DNA of 64,000 nucleotides, from NCBI GenBank assembly GCA_019239425.1, contig JAFAZX010000078.1, positions 62,001 to 126,000 of the forward strand, written 5' to 3'. Position numbers and translations under genes: made by a program. Numbering within the stretch: position 1 is the stretch's first letter; every line of letters starts with the position of its first letter. The notes beneath the pieces are model-generated. The model searched no databases. It was given only the letters and a program-made list of their open reading frames with translations, and had not been told where the DNA came from. This stretch comes from Acidobacteriota bacterium (GTDB taxonomy: Bacteria > Acidobacteriota > Blastocatellia > Pyrinomonadales > Pyrinomonadaceae). This document shows positions 1 through 10,039 of this stretch, in pieces.

Positions 1-1
1 T

Positions 2-3000
2 ACCTTAGAGCAGACAGACATCGACATCCCTTGTCGAATCGCGCTGACCTGGACTCGGCATTACAGCACGGCCTTCAAAGACGCCCCCTCCCCGTTCGGA
101 CTCGGCTGGCGTACCGAGTACAGCGCCACGCTTAAAAAAGATATTGAAGGTTTCACCTTCGTCAGCCCCGAGGGCGACGAGACGAATTTCGATGACAACG
201 GCGAACTGGAGGCCGGCGGGGTCCTAATCCATTTCGGGGCCTACAGGGAACTCTTCAGGCGTGGGAATGATTACGTCGTATCCTTGTGGGACATCGACTC
301 GGGCGTCATCACGCGTTACGTCTTTCGCCCCGGGCCGGAGGACGAGAGTTGGCCCGTCCACCGGATCGAGGACGTGACTGGGCAGGGCACGACGGTTCTT
401 TACAAGAACGGGCTGATTGACGCCGTCGTTGAATCCCGCGGAAATCGCAGACTGCAAGTCGAGTACAACGGACAGAGCCTGGTCGCCGAGGTCTGGGTCG
501 TCGTCGGCCAAGATTACAGGCGGCGGCTGGCTCGCTTCGAGTACGACCCGCCGGGCAGGCTGGTCGCCGCCTACGACGCGGCCGAGACTCCCACCAGTTA
601 TCAGTACGACCTGAACAACCGTCTAGTCCGCGAAGTCGCGCGCGACGGCGGGGTGTTCTTCTTCGCCTATGACAGGAAAGGGCGGTGCGTCAAGACCCGG
701 GGGTTGGACGATTACGACGCCCAAACCATCGTGTACCACGAAGAGGCTTTACTAACGGAAGTCACCGACAGCGGAGGGGGGACTTGGCTCTATAAGCTGA
801 GGAACACGGGCCAAGTCGCCCAGGTCGTCTCGCCCCTGGGTTCGGTAAACTCTTTCGAGTATGACTCGTACGGCCGAATAATCGCCGAGATCGATGCCAA
901 CGGGGCCGCCACCCGCTACGAGTTCGACCGGGCTGGCAACCGCAGCCGCGTAGAGAACGCCCTCGGCCAGGCGGATGAGTTCACCCACAATGAATACCGC
1001 CGCCCCATTTCACACAAGGACAGAGCCGGCAACACGCGGCTGCGTGAGTACGACGGGTTAAGTCGTCTGGTCGCGGCGGTCGAGCCTACCGGCGCGCGTT
1101 GGGAGTACGCCTACAACTCCGAGGGTGATTTGGTCTCGGCCACGAATCCGCGTGGCGCGAGAAAATTGTTCGGCCACAACCTGTACGGCGACTTGATCCG
1201 TCAGACCGACTGGGAGGGCTCGGCGCGCCTCTTCGAGCGTGACATGGAAGGGCGCATCACGAAAGAGGTGGACGCGCTGGGTTACGCCGCCGAGGTTCAG
1301 CGGGACGCCCGCGGCAATGTGAGCAGGGTCGTCTTGCCCGACGGTTCGGCGTGGCGTCTTACTTTCGACTCCGAGGGGAACCTGAGAGAACAGGTAGACC
1401 CGAACAACCGGCGCACGGTCTTCCGCTACGGCCCCTGCGACCGACTCGCGCAGGTCGAATACCTTGACGGGACGTCGCTGCAACTCAGGTGGAGCACCAT
1501 CCCCGGTCAGGTGGTGCAGGTGACGAACGAGGCGGGCGAGACCTACCACTATTATTACGACGCCGACGGCCGTCTGGCGCGCGAGGTGGGCTTCGACGGC
1601 GGAGAGTTTCTCTTCGAATACGACGCGGCCGGATGGTGCACCGGTGTGACCGATAACGCCCGCCGGACGACGCGCTTCGAGCGCGACGCCCTGGGGCGCA
1701 TCACCAAAAAGATTTTCTACGACGGCGAGACCGCCACCTTCGCCTACGACGCCCTGGGCGATGTCGTCAGGGCCGAGAACGTCAACGGGGGCACTTTTTT
1801 CGAGCGCGACGCGCTGGGCCGGATCGTCAGGGAAGGCCACGGCAGCCATTGGGTCGAATCCGAGTACGACGTTCTGGGGAATCGGGTCGGCAGACGCACC
1901 GACCTGGGCCACAAAGAACGTTTCCTGCGCGACTCAGACGGGCGGCTGTCGCAACTCGACCTCGGCGGCTGGGGCGACGTTCGCTTCAAACGGGACGCCG
2001 AGGGTCAGGAACTTGAGCGGCGGTACAACGACCGGATGGCCTGCCGCCAGGAATATGACTACGGCGGCCGGCTGTCCCGGCAGTGGCTCGGCGTCTCCAA
2101 GCATCAGCTAGACTTGTACCGGCCGGGGGACGCCGAATCAGATTCATCCCGCCGCCCGTGGTCGGCGGACGCGGTCTTGCTGGATCGCACGTTTAAGTAC
2201 GTCCCGGCCGGCCGCCTGACCGAAGTCGCCGACGCGCGCGCGGACGCGGTTCAGTACACGTACGACTCGCGCTGGCGTCTTAACGGGGTCGCCCGTGCGG
2301 CGGGCGTCAGCGAGAGTTATCAACTAGACCGGGCGGGTAACGTGGTCTCCGCCGAGTATGCGCGTGCGGCCGGCCTGCCGCGCCACGAAAGGTATAGCTA
2401 CGCGTCTGGCGGTAGAGTCGTCGCCAAGAACGACACGAGGTACGAGTACGACGGTAACGGCCAGACGATCAGGAAGATTGAGGGCGCCGACAGCCCGTCC
2501 CTCCGCGTCTGGGAGTATGAATGGGATTCGGGCGGCCTGTTGAAGTCAGTTAAGAGGCCGGACGGCGAAATCTGGCGGTACTTTTATGACCCGTTCGGCA
2601 GGCGCATACGTAAAGAAGGGCCGGGGCGTGTTGTCGAATTCGTCTGGGACGAATACGTCCCCGCCCACGAGATTCATAACGAGACTGACCCGGTGACTTG
2701 GGTCTTCGAGGATGCGAGCTTTCGGCCGCTGGGCAAGGTGGAGAAGGGGAGTGCGTATTTTTGTATCAACGATCAGGTCGGCGCGCCGCGCGAGTTGCTC
2801 TCTTCAAACGGCGAGATCGCCTGGGCATCCGACCAGACGGCTTGGGGGCGAGGACTTCAAAAGACCGGCGGGAGGGGCGAATGCCCCGTGCGCTTTCAGG
2901 GCCAATGGTATGACGAGGAATCAGGGCTCTGCTATAACTGGTTTCGGTACTACGACCCCGAGCGCAGCGCCTACATCTCAAAAGACCCTAGCGGCCTTCT

Positions 3001-3421
3001 CGGCTCCCTGCACCTGTATAACTACCCCCGCGACCCGCTGCGTTACATCGACCCGCACGGGCTCGTCCCGCTGGATGAAGGGGGCTTTTCCGTATACGGC
3101 TTGTACCACCCGGGCGCGCAAAATCCTTATTACGTCGGCATCACTAACGATGTCGACCGGCGCATGGGGGAGCACGTGGAGAGTGGGCGACGGCCCGAAG
3201 ACGGCCGGTATGCAATCTTATCCGAAGACCTGACGTACGCCCAGGCACGCGGGCAGGAGCAAGCCTACATGGAGCATTACGGGACCAAACAGGGGTTTCC
3301 CCAGAACGAAATCAACTCCTTCCGCCACGAGCGCACGGACGACCGCGGGCTGGCCTTCGAGGCGGAATATCAGAAGAAGAAGAGGGCGCTCAGGAAGCGC
3401 AAAAGGGGTTGCAAGAAGTAG
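2..3421 (+). CDS. RHS/YD-repeat protein with C-terminal GIY-YIG-like toxin tip (5' end outside window)
   Basis: The frame is open from the left edge, so the N-terminus is missing. The first visible residues contain WTRHYST, typical of the segment that opens RHS repeats. A long series of YD repeats follows (for example YEFDRAGN, YDSYGRI, YDADGRL). The core ends with the RHS signature RYYDPERSAYISKDPSGL near 2947-3000 and DPHGL near 3052. Everything after that is a separate tip of about 120 residues. It carries VYGLY and YYVGIT, spaced as in GIY-YIG nucleases, then an RRMGEH segment and a Lys/Arg-rich tail. In RHS families the shell encapsulates a toxic tip that is released for contact-dependent killing, so a nuclease toxin is inferred. 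The next gene, 25 bp downstream, looks like its immunity gene. Family assignment is firm; the catalytic call on the tip is moderate. Confidence 0.9.
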   Translation, partial: TLEQTDIDIPCRIALTWTRHYSTAFKDAPSPFGLGWRTEYSATLKKDIEGFTFVSPEGDETNFDDNGELEAGGVLIHFGAYRELFRRGNDYVVSLWDIDSGVITRYVFRPGPEDESWPVHRIEDVTGQGTTVLYKNGLIDAVVESRGNRRLQVEYNGQSLVAEVWVVVGQDYRRRLARFEYDPPGRLVAAYDAAETPTSYQYDLNNRLVREVARDGGVFFFAYDRKGRCVKTRGLDDYDAQTIVYHEEALLTEVTDSGGGTWLYKLRNTGQVAQVVSPLGSVNSFEYDSYGRIIAEIDANGAATRYEFDRAGNRSRVENALGQADEFTHNEYRRPISHKDRAGNTRLREYDGLSRLVAAVEPTGARWEYAYNSEGDLVSATNPRGARKLFGHNLYGDLIRQTDWEGSARLFERDMEGRITKEVDALGYAAEVQRDARGNVSRVVLPDGSAWRLTFDSEGNLREQVDPNNRRTVFRYGPCDRLAQVEYLDGTSLQLRWSTIPGQVVQVTNEAGETYHYYYDADGRLAREVGFDGGEFLFEYDAAGWCTGVTDNARRTTRFERDALGRITKKIFYDGETATFAYDALGDVVRAENVNGGTFFERDALGRIVREGHGSHWVESEYDVLGNRVGRRTDLGHKERFLRDSDGRLSQLDLGGWGDVRFKRDAEGQELERRYNDRMACRQEYDYGGRLSRQWLGVSKHQLDLYRPGDAESDSSRRPWSADAVLLDRTFKYVPAGRLTEVADARADAVQYTYDSRWRLNGVARAAGVSESYQLDRAGNVVSAEYARAAGLPRHERYSYASGGRVVAKNDTRYEYDGNGQTIRKIEGADSPSLRVWEYEWDSGGLLKSVKRPDGEIWRYFYDPFGRRIRKEGPGRVVEFVWDEYVPAHEIHNETDPVTWVFEDASFRPLGKVEKGSAYFCINDQVGAPRELLSSNGEIAWASDQTAWGRGLQKTGGRGECPVRFQGQWYDEESGLCYNWFRYYDPERSAYISKDPSGLLGSLHLYNYPRDPLRYIDPHGLVPLDEGGFSVYGLYHPGAQNPYYVGITNDVDRRMGEHVESGRRPEDGRYAILSEDLTYAQARGQEQAYMEHYGTKQGFPQNEINSFRHERTDDRGLAFEAEYQKKKRALRKRKRGCKK

Positions 3422-3446
3422 CCTTTCCCCGCCAAGAGAGGTGATC

Positions 3447-4154
3447 ATGGGCTGGTTCGAGTCTACGAAATACCCGGGAGTCATGCTCGGCGACGACGCC
3501 TTCGACGAGACCTACAATTTTTTTAAGAACTTGTCGGAGGCATACCGTAAAGAGTTCGGCCGCGGCCCGTCTTTAGATGAGGTAAGGGTGCTTCTGGAGA
3601 CTTCGCTGCGGGTCAGCGGCGGCGGCCTCCTGGCCGACCTCGACGAAAAAGAGGTCTCACAGGTCGCCATCAAAACGGCCAAGAAGCGTAAGGATCAGAC
3701 CTACGCGGCGGGCGACCTGTTCGCCATACCTCTCGGCGCGGGCCGGCTCGTCCTGGGCCGCGTCATGGACATTCACAAGACGCGCGGAGTCCTCATTGAG
3801 GTTTTCCGCGAGGTCACGCGGAGCGTAGACGAACCCCCCGACCTCAGTAAAGCCGAGCGGCTGTTTCATCCGATATACACGTGGGGTAAGGCCCTGAAGA
3901 CCGGGCGCTGGAAGGTGGTCGGCTCCGAGCCGGAATACAAAATGTCGAACGCCGACGCCTCGCTCAAATTCGCGATGGGCGACGACGACATCGGGTGGCA
4001 GATCGTAAACGTGAAAGGTTCGTTGCGCCGCGAGGCGAGTTCGAAAGAGGTGAAGGGCATAGAGCCCTTAGAGGTGTGGTTTCCTGAAAACGTCGAACGC
4101 CGGGTCGGCGAAGAGTTACGGCGGACGGCTCAAAAGCCTCTTAAGCGCAGGTAA
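3447..4154 (+). CDS. Imm26-like immunity protein, probable antidote to the RHS tip
   Basis: The 235-residue product starts at the ATG at 3447, preceded by AGAGAGG at about six bases; a GTG at 3441 is a less well placed alternative. The central stretch GDLFAIPLGAGRLVLGRVMD (about residues 89-108) matches the opening motif of the Imm26 immunity family, in which a GD-F-IPL segment is followed by a GRV strand. No signal peptide or membrane segment is seen, so it should be cytosolic, as expected for an antidote to a toxin that acts on nucleic acid. It lies directly behind the RHS gene on the same strand, the usual place for a cognate immunity gene. Imm26-like domains also occur outside toxin loci, so the pairing is an inference from position. 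Confidence 0.65.
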   Translation: MGWFESTKYPGVMLGDDAFDETYNFFKNLSEAYRKEFGRGPSLDEVRVLLETSLRVSGGGLLADLDEKEVSQVAIKTAKKRKDQTYAAGDLFAIPLGAGRLVLGRVMDIHKTRGVLIEVFREVTRSVDEPPDLSKAERLFHPIYTWGKALKTGRWKVVGSEPEYKMSNADASLKFAMGDDDIGWQIVNVKGSLRREASSKEVKGIEPLEVWFPENVERRVGEELRRTAQKPLKRR

Positions 4155-4217
4155 AACGCCTCTCGGGCTAGGGCGCGTCGCAGGTAGTTTTTAAGGTGGC
4201 GCGCAGGGCGCGTCAAA

Positions 4218-5411
4218 ATGTCGGACAGCTCAAACTACACGAACGCCCGCGCTGCTGACACTCCGATCTATCTGGACTACAACGCCACGACGCCCGTAGA
4301 CGCGCGGGTGTTCGCAAGGATGGCCCCGTACTTCACGGCGGCGTTCGGCAACGCGGCGAGTCGGGATCATGCCTTCGGGTGGGACGCCGCGGCGGCCGTC
4401 GATGAGGCTCGTTATCACGTCGCCAGTCTAATCAACGCCCGGCCGGGCGAGATCGTCTTTACCAGCTGCTCGACGGAGAGCATCAACCTCGCGCTCAAGG
4501 GCGTCGCACGGGGCGGCGCGGGGCGTGCGGTGGTTACGTCCGTCGTCGAGCACGAGGCCGTTCTCAGTGCGTGCCGGCAGGTTGAAGCGGATGTCGAGGT
4601 GAGTTACCTCGGGGTGGACGGGGCGGGCCGCCTCGACCTCGGCGAGTTGGCGGAGAGCGTCGGGAGCAAGGCGACGCGGTTGGTCGCGCTGATGTTCGCC
4701 AACAACGAGATCGGCAACGTCAACCCGATTCGTCAAGCCTCGAAGATTGCCCATGACGCAGGGGCGTTGCTCTTCACGGACGCGACGCAGGCGGTCGGGA
4801 AGGTGCCGGTTGACGTGCGTGCGGACGGCGTCGATCTGGCCGCCTTCTCGGCCCATAAAATATACGGGCCGAAGGGCGTCGGGGCGCTTTTCATCAGGGG
4901 CGGGGCTTCGGGAACTAAACTCGAACCGCTGATCGCGGGCGGCGGGCAGGAGCGCGGGGTGCGGGGCGGGACTTTGAACGTGCCCGGCATCGTCGGCTTC
5001 GGCGAAGCCTGCCGGATCGCCCGCCTGGAGATGGGAGAAGAGTCGGAGAGGGTCGGGCGGCTGCGCGACGGGCTGGAGGAAGTCCTCCTCAAAGAACTCC
5101 CCGACGTTCACGTCAACGGCGACCGGGGCGGCCGCCTCCCTAACACCAGCAACATCACCTTCGACGGCGTGGACGCCCGAAGCCTCATCCGCCACATGAA
5201 AGACGTGGCCGTCTCCACAGGCTCTGCCTGCTCGACCGGCTCCGCCGACCCGAGCCACGTCCTCAAAGCGCTCGGCTTAAATAACGAGCAGGCTTACTCC
5301 TCCGTCCGGTTCAGCCTCGGCCGGTTCACCACCGAGGCGGAGATTGAGCACGCGGTCGAAAGGGTCGTCTCCTCGGTGCGGAAGTTGAGGGACGCGCCGC
5401 GAAGCGGTTGA
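4218..5411 (+). CDS. Cysteine desulfurase, NifS/IscS type
   Basis: This 397-residue PLP-dependent aminotransferase-fold protein removes sulfur from cysteine as a persulfide for Fe-S clusters or thio-cofactors. Visible landmarks are YLDYNATTP near residue 18, FTSCSTESINLALKG near 81, the SAHKIYGPKG motif with the PLP lysine at about residue 214, and the STGSACSTG loop with the persulfide cysteine at about residue 338. Length is normal for the class. It stands alone: no iscU, iscA, sufBCD, thiI or dnd genes are adjacent, so the acceptor cannot be named. The following gene is convergent with an 8-bp gap. Function as a desulfurase is firm; the specific pathway is not determined. Confidence 0.93.
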   Translation: MSDSSNYTNARAADTPIYLDYNATTPVDARVFARMAPYFTAAFGNAASRDHAFGWDAAAAVDEARYHVASLINARPGEIVFTSCSTESINLALKGVARGGAGRAVVTSVVEHEAVLSACRQVEADVEVSYLGVDGAGRLDLGELAESVGSKATRLVALMFANNEIGNVNPIRQASKIAHDAGALLFTDATQAVGKVPVDVRADGVDLAAFSAHKIYGPKGVGALFIRGGASGTKLEPLIAGGGQERGVRGGTLNVPGIVGFGEACRIARLEMGEESERVGRLRDGLEEVLLKELPDVHVNGDRGGRLPNTSNITFDGVDARSLIRHMKDVAVSTGSACSTGSADPSHVLKALGLNNEQAYSSVRFSLGRFTTEAEIEHAVERVVSSVRKLRDAPRSG

Positions 5412-5419
5412 TCTTCGCG

Positions 5420-6196
5420 TTACTGCGGCGAGGAGGATTCGCCGTGGGTTTTGACGAGTTCGAGCAGTTGTTCTTTGAGCGGGTCGCGCAGTGTGGCGAT
5501 GTCGTCGAGGTTGACGACCTCTTCGAAGGAGTCGCGGCCGGCGACTTCGGTGCTCTCGATGATGACCTCGTCCGGGGGGCGCGTGGTCGAGACGGAAGAT
5601 GAGATGTAGGTGAGCGGCAGGTCGCCGAATTCGGGCGAGCGGCCTGTGTTGACGTGGAAGTGGAGCGCGTCGAGGATTTGGGTGACGCCCGCGCGCTTCG
5701 AGAGGACGACGTGCATCACCAGCGCGTGGAGGACTGCGCGCTGCAACTCCTCCGTGTCCCGGTTGCGGTTGCCGAGCAGCTCCGCCAAACGCCGCGGGGG
5801 GAAGCCGCGGTAGTTGAACGCCCACTTGAGCGGCGAGGCGACCGACACCTTCTTGCTCTCCCGCTCGGTCTTCGCCACATGGACGTATTCGACCGGCGTT
5901 ATTTCGAGCGCGGTGCCGGCGATGCCGATGGGCAGCTTCAACTCCTTCGGCAGGTTATACGGCTTGGACGAGGCGACCGCGCCGTAAAGGGCCTGTAACT
6001 CTTCGAAGACCGTATCCGCCCCCCTGACCACCTCTTTACCACCGCCCTGCACGTAGTCGCCAAAGACAGCCTTGGGGTTGATGAGCGGGGCGAGCGTCGA
6101 GAGATAAGCCGTCAGTTGGCCGCGTAGGAGTTCAGACACCCCCCGAGTCAGTTTCCTGAGCGCCAAAAGCCTCTGGATGTCGTAACGCTCTTCCAT
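5420..6196 (-). CDS. Unrecognised 258-residue protein
   Basis: I do not recognise this family. The protein is soluble, with no signal peptide or membrane segment. It begins with a helical stretch (ERYDIQRLLALRKLTRGVSE) and has a mixed central part with the motif YVQGGGKEVVRGADTVFEEL. Near residues 185-205 lies a histidine-bearing segment, LDALHFHVNTGRSPEFGDLP. Its GC content and codon use resemble its neighbours, arguing that the frame is real. It is convergent with the cysteine desulfurase and lies 143 bp downstream of the FHA-ABC exporter gene on the same strand, so the two could share a transcript. No function is proposed. Confidence 0.75.
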   Translation of the reverse strand: MEERYDIQRLLALRKLTRGVSELLRGQLTAYLSTLAPLINPKAVFGDYVQGGGKEVVRGADTVFEELQALYGAVASSKPYNLPKELKLPIGIAGTALEITPVEYVHVAKTERESKKVSVASPLKWAFNYRGFPPRRLAELLGNRNRDTEELQRAVLHALVMHVVLSKRAGVTQILDALHFHVNTGRSPEFGDLPLTYISSSVSTTRPPDEVIIESTEVAGRDSFEEVVNLDDIATLRDPLKEQLLELVKTHGESSSPQ

Positions 6197-6338
6197 AATG
6201 AGCTGGTTCTCCTGATGCTGGTCTACAGAAGATCGTGCCGAGAGAGCTTGTGCGGGCTACGGACGGCGACAGCCTACATGGGCAACTCGTCTCTTGTCAA
6301 TAATTTACTCGCTGCGGCCCCGCCGCGCGCCGCGCGCC

Positions 6339-9300
6339 CTACCGCGTGTCTTGAACGCGCAGTGCCACGGCGGTCGCACCGAAGAAGCACCAGAACATCA
6401 GGAGGAGAATGAGCGGGTTGAGCAGGATGTGGCCGTTCGGGTGTTTGAAGCTCACGTAATCCCGCAGGTCGTCGCCGATGGTCTTCACGTCGGGGACGCG
6501 CGGGGCAGGGTCGAGCGCGGGCGGCTCGGGGGCGGCCAGGTTAGGGTTGGTACGTGCCTCGACCAGGTATCGCTCCATTTTGCGCCCGTACTCTTTGAGA
6601 CTCTCGGTCGCCTTCTGCCTGTATTCATCCGCGTCCTTCTGCGCGTCCTCCAACTCCTCCCTGTTCCTCCTCTTCGTATATTCGAGCAGGCCGCGCCCCT
6701 CGTTCGGGCCGCCGGGGGTTGAGCCCTCTTCGTTCAGTGTGTCCAGGCCGGAGAGCCTCTTCAGCTCGTCGAACGACCAGGTGGCGGGCATGGTCAGCCC
6801 CGCGTACTTCGCCACGCCCTCCGGCACGCCGACCAGGCCGGAGAAGAGAATCTGCGGAATCAGGATGAGCGGCACGAGGCTGGTCGCCATCTCCGAAGAC
6901 TTGACCATCGCCGACACGTAGAGTCCCACGGCGATCCCGACGATTCCCGTCAGAATCATCAACAGCACCTGTAGAATCCCCGGGCCGGGCAGGCGGATCG
7001 GCAGCAGCGCCAGCGTGCCGAACAGCAGCACGCACTGGAGGCCGACGACGAGCGAGAGGACGAAAAGCTTCGAGCCGACGTAGGGCAGCAGGCGCAGGTT
7101 GACCATCCGCTCGCGGCGGTAGATCGCGCGCTCCTTGACGATCTCACGCGCCGCCACGGAGGTGCCGAACCAGATCGCGCTGAGGGCGAGCACGAAGTAC
7201 GGGAAGTCGCGCGGAGCCTTCTCGCCCACCACGAGGTAGGTGAAGAGTGCGATGATCGGCGCCTGCCCCAGAAGGATTAAAAGGTTGACCCGGTCGCGCC
7301 CGAACACCTCGCCGTAACGCCCGACCAGCGTGACCCATTGGCGCGCGGCGTCGGTGACCGTAGAGCGGCGGCGTGCGACCGGCCGCGCGGGCGCCACGTG
7401 GTCGGTTTCGCCGAGGGGCTCGGCGATGTTGCGTCGGTACAACTCCGTGGCCTGGAACCTGAGCCTCCATTCCTCGGCCGCCGCTTCGGCGACCTTCTCC
7501 CGCGCCCCCTCCCGCGCACGCTTTTCCGCCGCGGTCGCCTTCGCGGTCGGCGGCGGCGTATGCGCCTGGCCGTCCGTGACCGAGGCTTCGAGCTTGTCAT
7601 AGAGGTCTTTGAAACTGTCGGCCCCGACGTGCGCCAGTGCCTCACCCGGCGCGCCGTAGAAGATCAGCCGGCCGCGCATCAGGATGGCGACCTTATCGAA
7701 GAGCCTGACGTTCTCCATCGCGTGCGTCGTCAGGACGACGGTGCGCCCGGATTTCACGATCTGGCGGAAGAGCTTCATGATCTTCTCTTCTGTCGCCGGG
7801 TCGAGTCCCGACGTGGGTTCGTCGAGAAAGATGACAGAGGGCTTCGTGATCAGCTCGACGGCGATGGAGACGCGCTTGCGCTGGCCGCCGGAGAGCTGCG
7901 CGACCGGCACGTCGCGGCGCTCCGACAGCCCCGTCACGTCCATCACCTCGCACACGATCTGGTCGAGCTCGTGCGGCGCCACGTCCCGCGAGAGTCGCAG
8001 GCGCGCGACGTAAAAGAGCGTGCGGTAGACCGTCAACTCGCGGTGGATGATGTCATCCTGCGGGACGTAGCCGACCGAGTGTTTGAGCGACTCAAGGTGC
8101 TGGTAATAGTCCAGATTGTTCACGAACACACGGCCGCCGGTCGGCGGCCGCATGCCGTTGAGGGCGTCGATGAGCAGGGACTTCCCCGCGCCCGACGAAC
8201 CCAAAATCCCGACGAACTCGTTCGGCCGGACGGTCAGGCTAATGTCGTGCAGCAGCCTGACGGTGCCGCGTCCCGCCCGGGACGGCACGTCCCTGACGAT
8301 GTGGTAAGCATCAATGCGGGTCTCCGAGCGCGTGTCGAAGACCTCGACGCCGCGCTCCGGGTCGGCCTTGAGCACGAACGGGCCGATCTGCACGATGTCC
8401 TGACCCCGCACCGGAGCCCGCACCTTCAGACGCGCGCCGTTGACGTAGACGCCGTTGGTCGAGCCGGCGTCTTCGACGAAGAGGCCGTCGAGCCCTTTCA
8501 CGAAACGCGCGTGATAGTTAGAGATTTGCAGGCCGTCGAGGCGTATGTCGTTGCCGGGTGCGCGCCCCACCGAGATCTGTGACTCGCCGTTGAAGGCGTG
8601 CTGTGTAAGTAAATGGGTGTGCGCCGCCGCGGAGAGTGGGGACTGCGGGATGAAATGATCGCCTCCGAGGTCGACGATTGTTTGCTGAATATTTATGACG
8701 TCCGTATACGTGTCCGGGTCTAAAGAGGTCAGGGCCGACGGCTTTCGCGTCGCCGCCGGAGCGGGGTGCGCGAGCGGGTTGGTGGGGGGCGCCGCGGGGC
8801 TTGTGGGGCGGGACGGGTCTTGGAGGCACAGGACAGGGCCGCCCATCCCGAGTTGAATGCGGTCGCCGTCGGCGAGCGGCGTCGGCCCCGTGATGCGGCG
8901 GCCGTTAAGCAGGGTGCCGTTAAAGCTGTCGAGGTCGGCGAGGGTGAACCCGCCGGCGGCACGCCGAATCTCGGCGTGCCGCCGCGAGACGACCGCCGCC
9001 GCGGCGCTGATCGGAATGTCGGACGCCGGGTCGCGGCCGATGAGCATCCTTTCGGCGTCGAGGCGGACGCGCCGGGGCCGGTCGCCCTCCCCGTCCTCGA
9101 ATTCGAGAACCGCACAATCGGCCGGGGGCCGGGAAGGCGTCTGTGCAGACAACTGGTCATGTGGTCGCGTGGGCGGCGCGGCGAAGTCTCGGGCCTCGCG
9201 TGCGGCGTCGGCGTCGGCGTCGCCCGGCCGAGCGCCGAACCCCTCAGGCTTGCCCCCGGACGACGACGCCCCGCAATCGCCTTCAAAACACACGCGCAAC

Positions 9301-9590
9301 AAGGGGCCGCGCGTGCCCAACTGCACGCACGACCCGGCCTGTATTTCCGTCGCCTCTAAAACTCGCCGGCCGTCGAGAAAAGTGCCGAAGGTTGAGTCCG
9401 TATCGACGAGCAGGCAGCGGCCGCCCTCCACGCGGAACTCGGCGTGCCGACGTGAGACCATCGGCCACTCCGCCTGATTGAAAACGAGGTGGCATTGCTC
9501 CGCGTCGCGCCCGACTCTGATGAGCGGCTGCTCGAACGTGCGTTCGTCAGGGGGCTGCGCCTCACCTACTTCCACCAGAGTGATTCTCAT
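6339..9590 (-). CDS. ABC-2 type exporter with three N-terminal FHA domains
   Basis: The 1083-residue protein is organised as FHA1 (about residues 22-100), FHA2 (about 180-256), FHA3 (about 337-410), an ABC ATPase (about 440-690), a charged linker and an ABC-2 membrane domain (about 775-935, with a final segment near the C-terminus). Each FHA module keeps its phosphothreonine-binding landmarks (IRVGRD with SRRHAE, LIGRD with SRRHAE, SVGRAPGND with SNYHARF). The ATPase has Walker A GSSGAGKS near 464, signature LSGGQ near 566 and Walker B VIFLDEP near 586. It is an ABCG-like half-size design similar in plan to mycobacterial Rv1747, where FHA domains let Ser/Thr kinases control export. No kinase gene is in this window. 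The substrate is unknown. The ATG at 9590 is followed directly by the first FHA strand. Confidence 0.92.
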   Translation of the reverse strand: MRITLVEVGEAQPPDERTFEQPLIRVGRDAEQCHLVFNQAEWPMVSRRHAEFRVEGGRCLLVDTDSTFGTFLDGRRVLEATEIQAGSCVQLGTRGPLLRVCFEGDCGASSSGGKPEGFGARPGDADADAAREARDFAAPPTRPHDQLSAQTPSRPPADCAVLEFEDGEGDRPRRVRLDAERMLIGRDPASDIPISAAAAVVSRRHAEIRRAAGGFTLADLDSFNGTLLNGRRITGPTPLADGDRIQLGMGGPVLCLQDPSRPTSPAAPPTNPLAHPAPAATRKPSALTSLDPDTYTDVINIQQTIVDLGGDHFIPQSPLSAAAHTHLLTQHAFNGESQISVGRAPGNDIRLDGLQISNYHARFVKGLDGLFVEDAGSTNGVYVNGARLKVRAPVRGQDIVQIGPFVLKADPERGVEVFDTRSETRIDAYHIVRDVPSRAGRGTVRLLHDISLTVRPNEFVGILGSSGAGKSLLIDALNGMRPPTGGRVFVNNLDYYQHLESLKHSVGYVPQDDIIHRELTVYRTLFYVARLRLSRDVAPHELDQIVCEVMDVTGLSERRDVPVAQLSGGQRKRVSIAVELITKPSVIFLDEPTSGLDPATEEKIMKLFRQIVKSGRTVVLTTHAMENVRLFDKVAILMRGRLIFYGAPGEALAHVGADSFKDLYDKLEASVTDGQAHTPPPTAKATAAEKRAREGAREKVAEAAAEEWRLRFQATELYRRNIAEPLGETDHVAPARPVARRRSTVTDAARQWVTLVGRYGEVFGRDRVNLLILLGQAPIIALFTYLVVGEKAPRDFPYFVLALSAIWFGTSVAAREIVKERAIYRRERMVNLRLLPYVGSKLFVLSLVVGLQCVLLFGTLALLPIRLPGPGILQVLLMILTGIVGIAVGLYVSAMVKSSEMATSLVPLILIPQILFSGLVGVPEGVAKYAGLTMPATWSFDELKRLSGLDTLNEEGSTPGGPNEGRGLLEYTKRRNREELEDAQKDADEYRQKATESLKEYGRKMERYLVEARTNPNLAAPEPPALDPAPRVPDVKTIGDDLRDYVSFKHPNGHILLNPLILLLMFWCFFGATAVALRVQDTR

Positions 9591-10039
9591 AACGATTGAT
9601 AACTCCTCGCCCGACGCCAGCCGCGCGCGGTGTCTTAATAATTAGGTGGGTCACGGCCCCCAGCTGGCGAAGCCCACGGAGCTTCGAGCAGCCCGGCAAT
9701 ACATTGTCGACGGGATTGGTGAGCCTAACCTGAAATCCGCCGGGCCGAATCGTGTCAAAGCTTGGCTCATTCTACAGGCGATTGCAAGGGTTTCGTTCGG
9801 TGAAAGGAGATGCCGCCTTCCGCCCCGCCCGGGGCTCGACCCAAAACCCAATGTCCCGCCGCCGGCCGTGGCGCACGACCGTAAATGCGGTGCGTCGGTG
9901 ACGAGAGCTTTACGAAGGGCACAGTGTCGGGATCGAGACCTCCCTTCCATAGGAAGGAGACGCCACGCTCCTGTGTGCCCGCTTGTCTGCGCACAGTTCT
10001 TGCGAGCTTCGGTCTTGACGTTTCGGAGTCAGAACTCCG
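9591..10039. other. Gene-poor spacer between the exporter and the integron
   Basis: I see no convincing gene here. Frames are open on both strands but have no start context or recognisable motif. It must hold the promoter of the exporter gene (reading leftward). CGGAGTCAGAACTCCG at 10023-10038 is a short hairpin just past the decayed XRE gene and could once have ended its transcript. Confidence 0.5.

Noticed and set aside
4218-5411. Cysteine desulfurase as part of a DNA phosphorothioation (dnd) or tRNA-thiolation locus
   Set aside because: No dndB-E, thiI, mnm or isc partners are adjacent; only a generic NifS/IscS call is supported.
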